Shown here: piece after piece, positions 12,545 through 24,728 of the stretch | Layout of the letters: the number at the start of each line of letters is the position of its first letter | Position numbering within the stretch: the first letter of the stretch is position 1 | Source: Stenogyne calaminthoides | Lineage: Eukaryota > Streptophyta > Magnoliopsida > Lamiales > Lamiaceae | NCBI GenBank assembly: GCA_037126765.1 | Contig: JBBCBC010000027.1 | Location: 10,254,406 to 10,318,405 of the forward strand | Reading direction: 5' to 3' | Length of the DNA: 64,000 nucleotides | The notes under the pieces: model-generated | Seen by the model: only the letters and a program-made list of their open reading frames with translations | What the model was told of the DNA's origin: nothing | The model's database searches: none | Position numbers and translations under genes: made by a program

Positions 12545-14531
12545 TAATGCTTACTTATAGAGTGAGTGGGTTGGGAATGTCGTAAATGGGATTGGAATTT
12601 CTATTGTGCTAGTGTTATTTTACTATTTACCGTAGACTTACTTTTGCTTATCGTGAATTGAAAAAATCTGAAAATGGATTTGGTGCTAGTTTAGTGCCGG
12701 ATTACTGGAAATTTCGTAGTTAATTTAGTCTTTTTTAAAATGAACAAATTTGTAGGTAAAATATCCCTCATTCGTTTAAGGATCGAATCAATGGACTACT
12801 ATTCTTTGTTTTAGTCATTATTATTTTCTTTTACTTTTATCTTCTTTTTATTTTAACATTTACTAACCTCAGATTTTCGTCTCTTTTCGTTAAAAAAAAA
12901 AAGAATTTACCATGTTAAAAATTTCGAGGTGAATTCAATATTTAACTTTATTTATATTTATATTTAAAAAATATTTAAATAGAAAATAATTAAAGGATTA
13001 ATTGTAGAGTTAGGCCTCACTTGCTTCACATAATTGTAGTTGTGATAGGATTAAGTTCTTTCGATTGTTTTGGTCCCTAATTGTTTGAATCATGACATAT
13101 GTTTGATTGTAGGATAAATTGATATTTGTGTTTAGATTAATGGATTGATTGAGATATCTATTCAAATATCATAAATGACTTTATATTGAATTAAAACAAA
13201 CAATAATTCATTCTAATAAATATATCAAATGGTAATAATTCATTCTATCTCACAGATATCCACCCCAGATTGGACCCATCTCATATGTAAAAATATGTCG
13301 CGGTTGATAATAAATATTGAGATACAAAAAATTGAATGCTAGTATTGAATTTTCAACATCGAATTTTCTTAAACGTATAGGTTGACAAACAAATTTGTCT
13401 CCCTGGCGAAATCTCTACAAGAGCTACAAATTTTAATACACGCACATAAATTGGTTTCCTCGTTGGAGAAGAGTTCTGTGCGATGACATCCTGCACGCTC
13501 TCAAAACCGCCACGACTTGTTTTTTGAAAATATTTCCCACCTCTTTTGAATTTAATAGAGCTTCAATTTGAATGGCTCATATATATCGCCACCCAGCCCA
13601 AAACATAATGAAACCACCAGTCAATGATTATATATAAATTTGCCAATCTGCACAACAAATTAATATTACATGCACTATGTGTCTAATACATGGGAATATA
13701 GCAGAAACTATATGTCCTACTCCACTTCAACTTCATTTCATACTTACTGATTTATCACATGGATTCTATCTATTTTCAAATTTAGGTTTTACTAAAATTT
13801 TATAATAAATCAATAAAAAGGAGCAGCTGCAAAAACTTTATCTAAGTACCAACTCATCACCAACCATATACTATACTAATTATAGTTAAAATCTTTACAC
13901 CAACTCACCACCAACCATTAAGTCGTAACCTAATTATAATTAAACACGTGACGCTAAATAACGGATTCACCATAAACAATGTTTACCAAATTAATTTAAT
14001 ATATGCTGCATTCAATTCCATTGCACGAATTACAAAAGGAAGTGAACAAAATTAATCAATACTGTATTAATTTTCTAGATTCTAATGACTCATGCTAAGC
14101 ACAATAATTAGAGTTGGTATGCTGTGAAACTTATTTATCGTGAAACTAATTTTTTTTTTTACAGACATACACTTTAATAATATAAGTCACACCCTTTAGT
14201 AATATAAGTCACACACTTTAATTATCATTCTGCGACAATTTTTTGCTATAATATAAGTCACACCCTTCACTTTTTATGGAGTAATACACTTTACAATAAA
14301 AAGTCACACACTTTACTGATAAAAGTTAGTAATATAAGTCACCTCGCTTAATCGGTTTAAAAAAAAACTTATTCACACTATACTTTGCCGGATAATTAAA
14401 ACGTAATTCTCATCACATGACCATCAAACAGCAACCACGGTCTTGATCACCAATTATTGTAGAATAATATCTCTTGCAATCAACAATTAATTGTCATAAA
14501 AAATAAAAACAAATCATTACTCAACCGATCT
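12545..14531. other. intergenic, AT-rich
   Basis: No coding region recognised. At about 14163-14345 a short motif recurs: AATATAAGTCACACCCTT at roughly 14178, 14200 and 14249, with shortened forms near 14299 and 14331. This is an irregular minisatellite-like cluster just outside the CACTA element. The rest is AT-rich sequence without visible repeats. Confidence 0.5.
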
Positions 14532-14549
14532 CACTACAAAAAAAATTTT

Positions 14550-14890
14550 GATTTAACGAAGGCAATTAAAGAGGGAAAAAACCTCTATTTAACTAGGGTT
14601 TTACCGAGGAATACTACGAACGAGGGCTTTAACGAGGAAAGACCCTCGTTAAATTCAACGGCGAGGCCAGTTCTCGCTAAAGTCGCCATAAAATTCAGCG
14701 AGGGAAAAACTCCTCGTAACGCCATGATTTAGTTTGCCGATGGCCCTGCCCCCCCGGTAAAAAGCAGCGCGTGAGCTTTTGTCGGGGCGGTGCCCTCGCC
14801 AACTGCTGCTCCTGACACACTCTGTTGCGCCCTGCACGAGGTAAGCTTGCCGAGGCCACCCTCCCTCATTAACCCCCTCGCCAAGCTCTA
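14550..14890. repeat. CACTA left subterminal repeats
   Basis: At least six copies of a CCTCGTTAAA/TTTAACGAGG motif and variants occur in both orientations (TTTAACGAGG near 14629, CCTCGTTAAA near 14645, GCGAGG-A4 near 14698). In known CACTA elements such short repeats bind the tnp1 protein. The block is GC-richer than its surroundings and ends at a TATATAAG box near 14890 that may be the element promoter. Confidence 0.7.
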
Positions 14891-16079
14891 TATAAGTACC
14901 AACTTTTCAGCTCCATTTCTCCCTTTGTTGCTGGCGAAAACCGAAGGCTTGAGAGGAGATTAAGGTATGTTTTTTTTTTAATTGTTAATTGTTTAATTAT
15001 TTTAGTTGTTTTTATATTTGTATTATTTGTTTAATTGTATTAGTAGCATAACTCAATACATTTTCTTATTGTATTATTTGTTTAATTGTTTAGTTTTAAT
15101 TGATTTAATATTGTTTAGTTTTAATTGATTTAATATTGTTTAGTATTAATTAGTTTAGAGGAGAGAGATCGAGTGGAGCTAGGCTAAAGCTTTGGAGAGC
15201 AATCCATTTTTGTTAATTTGAGGTAAGTATTAGTTATTTAATTATTTAGTATTAGTATATTGTGTATTTAGTATTATTTGTTTATGTATCTAGTATTAGT
15301 TGTATTAGGTTAAATTTTAATTTAATTTATCTTAATTAAATTTGATTGATAATCGTGTAGTTGTTTAGTGTAATATTTTAAATTTGGTTGATAATTGATA
15401 ATTTTTTATTTTAATTAAGTAAATTTTAACTTAATTGTAGTTGTTTAGTGTAATATTATTGTAATGTAGTGTATATTTTAGCTTAATTTTACTTGATAAT
15501 ATTTAGCATAATTTTTAGCTAATATATATGTGTATATTTGTATTATTTAACTTAATTTAGTATTAGTTTAATTTATCATATTTGTGTGTATATAATATTA
15601 ATTAGTTGTTTAATTATTTAGTATTATTTAATATATTAATTGTGTTGGAGTGGAGGGATTGATGTTGATGAATGTTGGTTATTGTTTGTTGTAGAACATA
15701 TGTGCTCCGAACTTTGATTGATTTTAATTGATTAAAATCGGAAATGGATGCTGCAATAGGATCTTGATTAATTAATTGGGGAATACGATAAAATAAAGGC
15801 GAAACTCATCAAATTTTTTAGGAAATATTAATTATTTTTATTAGGCTTTTGAATACTAATTAATTTGTAAATATTTTAAAATGATAATAGCTATGGATTA
15901 TTCCATCCGTTTCGTTGGATGTATGGTCTAGATCGATTAATGGCAATATATCTCTAGAATTCTATAATGTACTCGAATCGTTTATAGATTTAGCCACTAG
16001 TAATGGGATGATTCAAGGAAAAATTAGGTGTCCCTATTGATAAATTTAAGACGTCGGAACAATAATACGATCATGACCT

Positions 16080-18530
16080 GATGAGGTGAGAGCTCATTTG
16101 TATAGAAATGGGTTCATTACCCAATTATTGCAATTGGATTTTTCACGGTGAGAAATGTGGGGTCATGAATATGATCATCCATCCGTTCGACTTCACACGG
16201 GCGGTTGATTTGTGACTTTTTGCATCTAGCTCGTACCCACGATATGATGGCGGACTTAACCTCTGGTCCCCCACTTAATGTGGATGATGAGGCCCCTAAT
16301 GAGGAACCTCCTAATGAGCATCTTTGCACATTTTTTATAACATGCTTCGTAATGTGAATCAGGGATATAATGCCCGGTTTCGCGAATTACCTGATTGTCA
16401 TCTGATGCCCTATTGCCCTGAACATTAAAACCGAAAACATTTGTCGAGGAATTTTTATAATCAAATGGTTGATCACGATTAGGTCCTTTGTCCGAATAGC
16501 CTTCATCAAATTTTCTAATAGCAACAGTTGATGAGTGAGATGGGTCTTCCAGTGGAGAGGATTCATTGTTGTGCATGAGTGCATGTTATATTGGGGTGCA
16601 TTTATTTAACTTTGAAAATTATAAGTTTTGCGTTAAATGGGCCCGCAGTTCAAACTGCTAGACGTGACTTGAATGGGCGATTGAAAAAAATCATCCTTTT
16701 AAGGAGATGTTCTATTTTCCCATCATCCCCCGTCTGCAAAGGTTGTATCGATCTAATGCTACTGCGAAGGATATGACATAGCATGCACGTTGCTCGAAAC
16801 GACCACTCCGGTGTTATCGTCACCCTGCGGACTCTCAACTTCAAACACTTGGACCAACGCGTCGATTTTGCTTCATAAATTGAACGTGAGTTGGGCTTGA
16901 GCAATCATTGTTTCAAACCGTTTGGGGGCATGGAAAATAGTATTCATCATGGCGATGATAGTGACACCGCATAATCTACCCCCGGTTGTGCATGAAGGAT
17001 CAATTCATGTTTCTTACGATTTTAGTGCCCTATCCAAAGAATCCAAAAGATAAATTGGACATATTTTTACAAACTAACGATCAGTGATTTGATGTTTTTA
17101 TGGGAACATGGAGTGGTAACGTCACGATGTTGCTACAAAGCGAAATTTTTATGATGTGGGTGCACTAATCTGGACCATCGGTGACTTTCCAAACTTACTC
17201 GATGTTTATGCGGATGGAGCACAAATTTGGAAGACTTGTTGTTATCCACACCGGATTACATCGACATAATCGATCTAATGTAGTCGTATAGAAGATGGTT
17301 TGACAACCATCGTAAGTTCTTAGGTAGATGTCATCCATACCGGGAAGGAACAAGATTTGCATTCGGAAGAATGTAGTAGTTGATGATGATCCACCTCCCA
17401 TCTTGACGGTGATCCGATCCTCCAATAAAATTGATTGGATTGGCTTGAAGAAAGTAACATAGTTGGGTCTCATGATCACAAAGGTTTACAATGTGGTTGG
17501 AAGAAGAAAAGTATTTTATGGGATTTGTCGTATTGGAGCTCGTTGTTGATCCGACACATTTGGATGTGATGCACATCAAAAAAATGTGTTTGATAATTTG
17601 TTCTACACGGTGATGAATGTCGGCTGGAAAGCAAAGGACACCTGATGAAATCGAGGGATGAACTTAATGAATCTTGTCGCCGACCCTCGTTGAAATATGC
17701 GCACACCGCGAGGAAAGTACCCCAAAGCTAGTTATTCACTTAATAAGAAAAAAGACATGGTTTGCAAATGGGTAGATGAGTTGAAATTCCCGATGACTCG
17801 TGTCCAACTTGTCTCTGTCGCGTGGTGGTCAAAATTAAAGATGTTTTGGGATAAAGAGTCATGATTGTCACGTATTTATCAGAGACTACTCTCAATTGCT
17901 TTTTGTGAGATTAAGTCGATTAAGGTTTGACAAGCCATCACCAAATCGGTTTGTTCTTCAAGGAGTTAACATCGAGGACTATTCTTTGAAAAAACATGAC
18001 TCGTTTGGACAATGATATCTCCCAAAGGATCTTGTGCAATTTGGAACGATATTTCCACCAAGCTTTTTAAATTCGATGGAGCATCTTCCTGTCCATCTTG
18101 CATATGAAGCAAAAATTGTTGGTCGATCTGATATAGATGGATGTATCCATTTGAAAGGTACGATAATCTAATCGACTCATTCAATTATTCGATAAAAAAA
18201 TACAATTTACACATAGCCATTCAATTGAATTAGGTATCTTCACAACTTAAAGTTAAGTGGGTAACAAAGCACATGTGTAAGCTTCAATGCAAATGCCTAT
18301 TTAACAAAAGAAGCATCAATGTTTTGTTCCCATTACTTTGAGAACATGTCTTGACAAAAACACAATAGACCTACGCAATATACCTCGTGAAGTACCAACG
18401 ATCGGTGGGAGGTAAACTCTCGATATTTGTGCCTCTGGCGAGACACTTGGAAAGAAGGGTAAAAGACCAATTGTAGACTTGGAGAAGCGAATAGCTCATA
18501 GGTAATGCGTCTTCTTCAAAATTGCAATGA
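16080..18530 (+). pseudogene. CACTA tnp2 transposase (Transposase_21 family) remnant
   Basis: Blocks of the plant CACTA transposase are readable in order but in shifting frames. They are MADLTSGPPLNVDDE (near 16247), VTPHNLPP (16957), LWTIGDFP (17168), LDVMHIKK (about 17557), FGIKSHDCHVF (about 17847), IFPPSFLNSMEHLPVHLAYE (about 18048) and MFCSHYF (about 18317). The DVMHIEKN and PPSFFDSMEHLPIHLP blocks are hallmarks of Transposase_21. The protein cuts both DNA strands at the element ends in the nucleus. Dozens of stops and indels make it inactive. The stretch 14950-16080 upstream is T-rich and non-coding, probably introns. Confidence 0.8.
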
Positions 18531-18756
18531 GGTGCAAACCGATATTAAATAAAGTGAATTAATTCTATATCAATTTAATTTGATATTTTACAACCGCAAT
18601 TCTCATCAAAATGTACAATTGTAGTGTGTTTTTCGAGCAACTACATACGATTCAACCGAATCTATCGAATCTTTGAAAAGATGAATTTCTTCAACAACAA
18701 TTGCAGATCGTGGTTTGATCAAACTTGTAAGTGATCTAGCTAAAGTTAAGTTAACT

Positions 18757-18761
<5 letters not shown>

Positions 18762-18811
<50 letters not shown>
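18762..18811. repeat. (TA)n microsatellite
   Basis: About 25 uninterrupted TA dinucleotides lie inside the CACTA element between the tnp2 and DUF4216 parts, probably in a former intron. A second, shorter TA run lies at about 19615-19650. Confidence 0.95.
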
Positions 18812-18815
<4 letters not shown>

Positions 18816-18889
18816 TTCTAATAATTAAGTATTTAAATCAATAATATATAGGTGAGGATACATAATCGTATTAGGATGAGTCTATATCT

Positions 18890-19545
18890 TGATCTTTTCG
18901 AGGCCTCTTAGTAAAGGTCACCACGCATTTTGGATATTACGTTAATGGATTCAAATTTCACACACGATCTTATGGCATCTAAGGCCACTATGAACAATGG
19001 AGTTTGTATTAAGGGAACAAACTATGATTCAAATGAAAAATGATTTCTCACGGGATACTCGAGGAGGTAGTGGTGTTGGAATATCCTAACTTATTGAAAG
19101 AAAAGTAGTTTTGTTCAAGTGTGAGTGGTTTGATCCAACTGTGCGGTGGGAACAAGAATACATCCCAATTATAAGCTCGTGGACGTTAATCCGAGAGGAC
19201 GATCGACCGTTTTGATCCATTTGTGCTAGCAAAGTCAAGTCAGTCAAGTTTATTATTGCAAAGACCCGAATAATATGGGCCGAGATTGATGGGTTGTTTT
19301 TACCACAAAAACCGAGATCCTTAGTGAAATCGATAAAAATACCCCTGACCTTCCCCACTACAAGAGGACGACATATCATCCCAAATGAATGTGCAAATAG
19401 ATGATGATCCCGTCATTTTAAGCGATTTGAGCCATGCTGATCTTTGGAGGAGGAAGAGGAAGGAAGAAGAAGAAGAAGAAGGAGAAGGAGGAGGAGGAGG
19501 AGGAGGAGGAGGAGGGAGGAGAGACATATTTCGATTCATAAGATA
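18890..19545 (+). pseudogene. CACTA DUF4216-type transposase tail, remnant
   Basis: Read in mixed frames, it contains LEYPNLLKEK (about 19078), the counterpart of VLFKCEWFDPTVRWEQEY (about 19100-19160), FDPFVLA (about 19213) and a VVFTTKTRDL-like block near 19290-19320. These match the DUF4216 domain usually found C-terminal to, or just after, the tnp2 transposase of plant CACTA elements. It ends in an acidic Glu-rich tract encoded by a GAAGAAGAA/GGAGGA run at 19450-19515. Stops near 18960 and 19020 and frame changes break it. Confidence 0.7.
19444..19516 (+). repeat. GGA/GAA purine microsatellite
   Basis: A nearly pure purine tract of GAA then GGA triplets lies in the coding strand of the DUF4216 remnant. 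It would encode Glu and Gly repeats. The expansion probably arose by slippage after the element died, because the reading frame around it is already broken. Confidence 0.85.
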
Positions 19546-19612
19546 ATTGATGAAACTAATTAATATATTTGTTATGTACGCTTGTTTTTAATTATTGATA
19601 TTGATGAAGATG

Positions 19613-19655
<43 letters not shown>

Positions 19656-19739
19656 GAAATTAGTTGTTTTAATTAATCTATTGATGATGTATGTACTTGT
19701 TTTAATCATCCATCTTATAATATTTAATTTATTTAACCA

Positions 19740-21420
19740 ATGTTATTCTGAGATGACCGGGCAGAGGTATCCAAAAAAGATCGACGGGCGTATATTCGGG
19801 AGATCCGGTGGATCCAAAGGAACCCGTGAAAATAACAAAGAGAGAAGAACAAAATCGGGTACCGATACCCGATGTCGAGACGGCGAAAGTACTAACAAGA
19901 TGACCACCGTGATGATTCAATCAAGGTGGCGATGATGATTCATCTAGGTCTCGGGAGATTGACGAAGAGAACTAGCAAATCATGATCCACCATGCATCTT
20001 CGATTACCTATACAAGTGTGGGGGGAAGTATGTTATACCACTATATCTTTATATTTATATATAATATAATATATCGTTTGTAACACTCTTTTAATTTTAC
20101 GGGTTATATCCTCGAATAAATATTCGAGGATCATCAAGAACATCATGTCGAGAGATATGGAGTTGGGTGGGTACGTGGGCATTGGTTTAAAAATCGGAAA
20201 AAGCAATTGGTGGAAGACATTCGGTATGCATTCATTTGATTAATTTAAGTAGGCACTTGTTCATTATATTGTTACTTATCGTTTAATGTTCATTTTTTAT
20301 TAGAAGGATGTCACCGATCAAAGAATAGAGGACACAAAGCGGATCAAGGATCTGTTTATCACGAGAAACAAGCACGCGATATGTTGATCTTTTGGTAACG
20401 AAGGAAGGCGATACACCGTAAAGAATGGAAAAAGTGCCCCATGGGATGATGATTTGTGGAAGACATTGAAATATTAATGGCTCGGACACAAGTCATAGCT
20501 AAAAGCGTCGATCTTTGCCAAAAATCTGCCTTCAAAAAATCTATGCATCATGGAGGATCAAAAAGAGAGCATCGATTTTATTACAGCTTTAAAGAGTATT
20601 TTTGCACCACCACAAATCGATATTTTATTACTTTATCATAATAATTAATAGTAATTAACAAAACTATACAAATTGTCGATTAAGGGAAAAATGGGCGCCT
20701 CCCAATGGCATGGGAACTTCGTGAAGAACTTTCACAAAAAAGATTCTGCGTATCTTCGAGATGGAAAACCATACTTGTGTTGGTTGAAGTAACGTTGTTT
20801 ATCCAATATATAACTTTAGTAAATTAATAATATATCTAATTTTAAATGTCAAAAATATTTGTATGTTAGCGAGAGGTGAGGAACGGACAATTACGAAGTT
20901 GCCTTTGGGGATTTGAAACGAGATGAAACAAGCCAGCAAGTACTATACAGAGAAGACGTTGTACTCCCCGAAATCTGAGATTGGGGAAAATGCCGAGTTG
21001 ACCGTGATTCAATCCGCCCAAAGGGACATCCAGGGCACGTCTATCGGCGGGGCTCGTTTGATCAAGAGCGCTTTTGCCTCCGGAGCGAACTTGAGAGAGA
21101 AAGGACAATGAAAGGAGGAGATGGCGACGGATGGCACAAATGCAAAGACAAATAAACAGATGTCACAAATGCAAGAGTCAAGGAGCCGATGAGCCAATTT
21201 TTCTCGATGTGGCAGCAACCCCTGCTCCACAAAGAACCGTCGTGGCAAGGAAATGCGTGGTCCCTCGGGATTAGGAACCAGATGCTCCACAGATAGGGTG
21301 TTACTCTTCAAATAGGATTGGGTAGAATCGAGGTTCCCAAATGGGTAATAGTCGGGCGGTATTTTTACCATCTTCCCACCGACCAGTGGTTATTATGATC
21401 CCGTACCACCTTCCTGGTCT
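19740..21420 (+). pseudogene. CACTA tnp1-like second ORF, remnant
   Basis: This lies downstream of DUF4216, where plant CACTA elements carry a tnp1-like DNA-binding protein (often Transposase_24). Readable parts are KKIDGRIFGRSGGSKGTREN (about 19776), a HHGGSKREHRF block (about 20547) that resembles the LHHGGSKS signature of that family, and a polar stretch at about 20923-21110. The last part, at about 21330-21420, is Gly/Pro/Ser-rich. In the family this protein binds the subterminal repeats. Multiple stops break it. Assignment relies mainly on position and the HHGGSK block. Confidence 0.55.
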
Positions 21421-22095
21421 TTTGTTTCTCCATTCCCTCACATTCGTGTTTTGTAGGTTATGTTGTATGTTAATTTTTGAACGACATTTATTTTGTTATG
21501 TTTTATTTAGAATATTTGAACGTCACATATGTGTTTTATATTTATTTGTTGATTAATCTCTACTATTATATAAAGCATGTATTAATTTTGCAATTTTATT
21601 GAAAATATTTAAAAAATAATGATCAATATGTATATTTGTTAGTAAATATTACATACGAAAATATGATTATTTAAATTTTTTCCCTTAAAAAATAATTTAA
21701 TTCAAACGTATTAGGATTGCCTTAGTGAAAAAGAGTATTAAAATGATTATTTGAAAATATTTTATTAAAAAATTAATATAAAAATATATATATATAAATG
21801 TATTCATAATAATAAATAGTTAATAAGAATACAAAAACTAATTATTTCAAATTTTATTAATAAATTTTTATAAAAATAATTAATAAAAGTATATATATAA
21901 ATATATACATAATAATAAATAATCCATATGAATATAAATTATTTATTTCACAATTTTATTATAAATATTTTAACTTAATCAAAAACATATATATGCATGA
22001 CAAACAATTAAAATAAATGATAGAAGAATTTTTTTTTGTAAAAACACAATATATAATACCTATACAATTAAAAAATACAAACCTAATCGAATAAC

Positions 22096-22170
22096 TCGCC
22101 TAGCCCCAACGGTTAGGCGGAACACTCAAACCTCCACATAAAGGTCGGTGTTCGAATCACGTGGGGGCGA
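22096..22170 (+). repeat. tRNA-like 75-nt sequence (decayed tRNA or SINE head)
   Basis: The block starts TCGCCTA and ends GGGGCGA, which can pair over six of seven positions. It contains an A-box-like TAGCCCCAACGGTTAGGCGG and a B-box-like GGTGTTCGAATC at the normal spacing. The T stem is imperfect, and a clean anticodon arm is not evident, so it is unlikely to be a working tRNA. It may be the head of a tRNA-derived SINE inserted near the right end of the CACTA element, or part of the subterminal region. Confidence 0.35.
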
Positions 22171-22199
22171 ATTTAAGCCCAAATTATGTCTTCTGAAGG

Positions 22200-22625
22200 T
22201 GGGGCTCGCGTGTCCTAGTGGTTTGTGGAAGCGCTGAGCCTCGCCCGGCCGGGCTCGAAACTCAATTCGGGCTTTTTGCCAATTAATTAGCGAGGGCCCC
22301 TTGCTCGACAAACTGCTTCCCAAATAGGCGAGGCCCCGTCGCCCTCGTTAAATCATGGTCGAAAGTGAGGCGGTGGCCTCGTTAAATTCGCGTGGGCCTT
22401 GCCGAGGGCACTTTGGTTGGGAAAAATGGCGAGGGCCTATCGCCCTCGGTACCTTGACATGTGTCGGCCCCTCGAAAACCCTGGGTTATTCTTGAGGCAT
22501 CTTTTTTCCCTCGTTAAATTTTTTACCGGCCGAGTACTTTATCGAGGTTCTTTCCCTCGTTAAAGCCCTCCCTAAACCCGAATCCTCGGCAAAACCCTCT
22601 TTAAGGCCCTTGTTAAATTAAATGT
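22200..22625. repeat. CACTA right subterminal repeats
   Basis: Eight or more copies of GCCCTCGTTAAA/CCCTCG-type motifs occur, for example near 22342, 22378, 22449, 22509 and 22555, mostly in one orientation. They mirror the left subterminal block and share the same core. The GC content is far above that of the flanks. Confidence 0.7.
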
Positions 22626-22636
22626 ATTTTGTGGTG

Positions 22637-23214
22637 TCCATTATAGTATATTATAGATAAAACTTGTACTTTCAAACCACAATTAAATGCTCAAATTCAC
22701 TTTCAGTGTTATTTGAAAACTAACTGAAGATGGACTTTTTAGAAACTAATTAGTATTTTCTCCGTATGATATACCCATTTTAGAATGATACATACATGTT
22801 TAGGCTTATGTTATTCTTATATAAAATCACTTAGAATAACAAATAAGCTTTTATATTCATTAATTTAGTATCTGCAATGCTGTAATTATAATATAAAAAT
22901 TATAAAAAACTTGCTTTCAATTTTTTTTTTAATGCACGTCTTGTATTATTATGAATAATGTCACTATGTTGTAGCATGTTGTAGTATGTTAATATATGAA
23001 TAATAACTAAATAAATTACTTATAAAATTGAATTACTAAAAAAAGCAAATAAATATTGGTTAAAATATACATTGTACACACAAAGTAAACTATGAATTCC
23101 ATGCACAATTACATATTACAAATTGTATTTTTTTTTTAAATATAATATTTTTTAAAACAAAATAATGTTAGATTTTTTTTTTTTTTTTACTATAAAAGAT
23201 GTTTAGTGTCTCGA
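22637..23214. other. intergenic, AT-rich
   Basis: Very AT-rich sequence with T runs (about 22920 and 23170). I see no gene, repeat family or structured motif. Confidence 0.6.
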
Positions 23215-23604
23215 TGAATTAGGGTTTATCAAGAGTAGGGGGTCTTGGGGTTAGGGATTTGGAGCTTTTTAATTTTTGCATTAATTGGGAAATAGTTATG
23301 GAGATACTTTGACAATAGGAACTCCTTGTGGGCTAGAATCATCACATCTTTACATGGACGCCTAGATGTTAGAGAGGTGATTTTAGTTGTCAAGTAGGGG
23401 GAGATCGAGGTGGTCAGGTTGGTGGAAAGATGTATTGATATGGGACCGGGTGTCTATGGGAAATGGTTTAGGGATAATTTAGAGTTTAGGTTGGGTGATG
23501 GGGGAATACAACTTTTGGGAGGATTTGTGGGTGAGATAAGTCTCTTAAAATAGATTTCTAGGTTTTGTTTTATTTGAGTTGTGATCAGAGAGCAAGATTA
23601 AATA

Positions 23605-24000
23605 CTCTATGGGTATGTTTTGTTTCACTACCCCGATGAAACTTAACTTTGCAATCCAAGTCACATACTTTAGTTTGGGGATTTCAAAATCCGGTTTTCA
23701 AATCCAATTCTATAAAATATACTTATATATCTATTTTTTACAAAATTGAATATAATCAATATCATTACTTTTCTTTCACCCACTTATTCTCTCTCTACTT
23801 TTTTTTCACCCAATAGAATATATTAATGATATCAATCACTATTACATATTGATTTGACATAAAGAAAAAATCTCACCCTACCAAAATCTCAAAAAGAAAC
23901 ACATACTTTTACTATTCATCGGGATTTTCAAATCCATGGATTTCAAGCCACGACTTCCCCACAACCTAAATCCCGAAACAAATGAGTTTTTGGGTGGAGG
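23605..24000. mobile_element. MITE-like insertion within the LINE
   Basis: This AT-rich block interrupts the LINE coding sequence. Its left part reads GGGTATGTTTTGTTTCACTA and the reverse complement of its right part includes TCATTTGTTTCGGGATTT. Inner stretches with AAATCC and CCGATGAA also recur in inverted orientation (left near 23628 and 23690, right near 23917 and 23935). The ends resemble PIF/Harbinger-type MITEs, but I could not fix a target duplication. Confidence 0.5.
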
Positions 24001-24056
24001 GGATTTGGTATTGGGATTGGAAATGGAGACGAGGTTTAGTTGACTGAGAATTAACT

Positions 24057-24728
24057 GTGTTTTCTGAACTTATAGTTTTGATTAAAAGGTTTAAACTCAG
24101 TGAATACATGGAGGACAGGTGGGGATGGAACCCGGGACCTAAAGGAGGCTATACCACCAAGGCAGCGTACGATTTACTTAGTGCTTGCCGACAAGTAGAT
24201 CCTGTGAACAACGATGAACTCACGAACAGGTTAACTGCTTGGAACAAAATAACCCCTCTCAAGGCCCAAGCGATGGCGTGGAGGTTGCTCAAAGAAAGGC
24301 TACCGACAAGAAGCAATCTGCGTAGAAGAAACATTCTATTGCAATGCCCACAATCCTCTTGCCCGGTATGTGGGAATGAGGAGGAAACAACAGAACATCT
24401 CTTCCTTTCCTGCTCCAAGACCTCGAAAGTCTGGAATCTATGCTACAACTGGTTAGGAGTGAGCCTCCCTCAACATAACAAAATTCTGCAACACTTTCTT
24501 ATTCATTCTGGAGTCTTTCGTTTTAAGAATAGCTCAAAAATAACGGCTATCATTTGGCAAGGAGTTGTTTGGTTGATTTGGAAAGAAACAAATTGGTGTT
24601 TGATGGAGGGAGTTCGTTCCGGAGAAAATCATTGAGGAACTTAAAGGAAAAATTTGGAGTTGGTGTTTGGCAAGAAAAAATATTTTGAAAAATGCCTCTC
24701 TTGAACCGTGGCTTCGTAAACCTCTGTA
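24057..24728 (+). pseudogene. LINE ORF2 C-terminus with zf-RVT domain
   Basis: An open frame from 24057 encodes the region after the reverse transcriptase. It contains EDRWGWNPGPKGGYTTKAAY, then WNKITPLKAQAMAWRLLKER, and a zinc-binding CPVCGNEEETTEHLFLSC (C-x2-C...H-x4-C). Next come ITAIIWQGVVWLIWKE and, after a one-base frame change near 24590, the tail that ends at 24728. The zf-RVT domain is typical of plant LINE ORF2 proteins and lies downstream of the RT. About 190 codons stay open, so this copy is younger than most TE remnants here. The upstream RT is broken, so it is still a pseudogene. Confidence 0.8.

Larger units (their letters stand above)
14532..22636 (+). mobile_element. CACTA (En/Spm) DNA transposon, full length but decayed
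   Basis: The left end starts CACTACAAAAAAAATTTTG. The reverse complement of the right end starts CACCACAAAATACATTT, and both continue into TTAAC(G/A)A(A/G)GG and TTAAAGAGGG-like sequence. Three bases outside are TCT on the left (14529-14531) and TCC on the right (22637-22639), a one-mismatch match to the 3-bp duplication expected of CACTA elements. The roughly 8.1-kb interior carries the expected sets: subterminal repeats at both ends, a tnp2-type transposase with DUF4216-like tail, and a tnp1-like region. All coding parts are broken, so the element is non-autonomous now. Confidence 0.85.

Noticed and set aside
19321..19539. Minus-strand frame with poly-Pro and poly-Ser
   Set aside because: It is the complement of the GGA/GAA repeat in the CACTA remnant.
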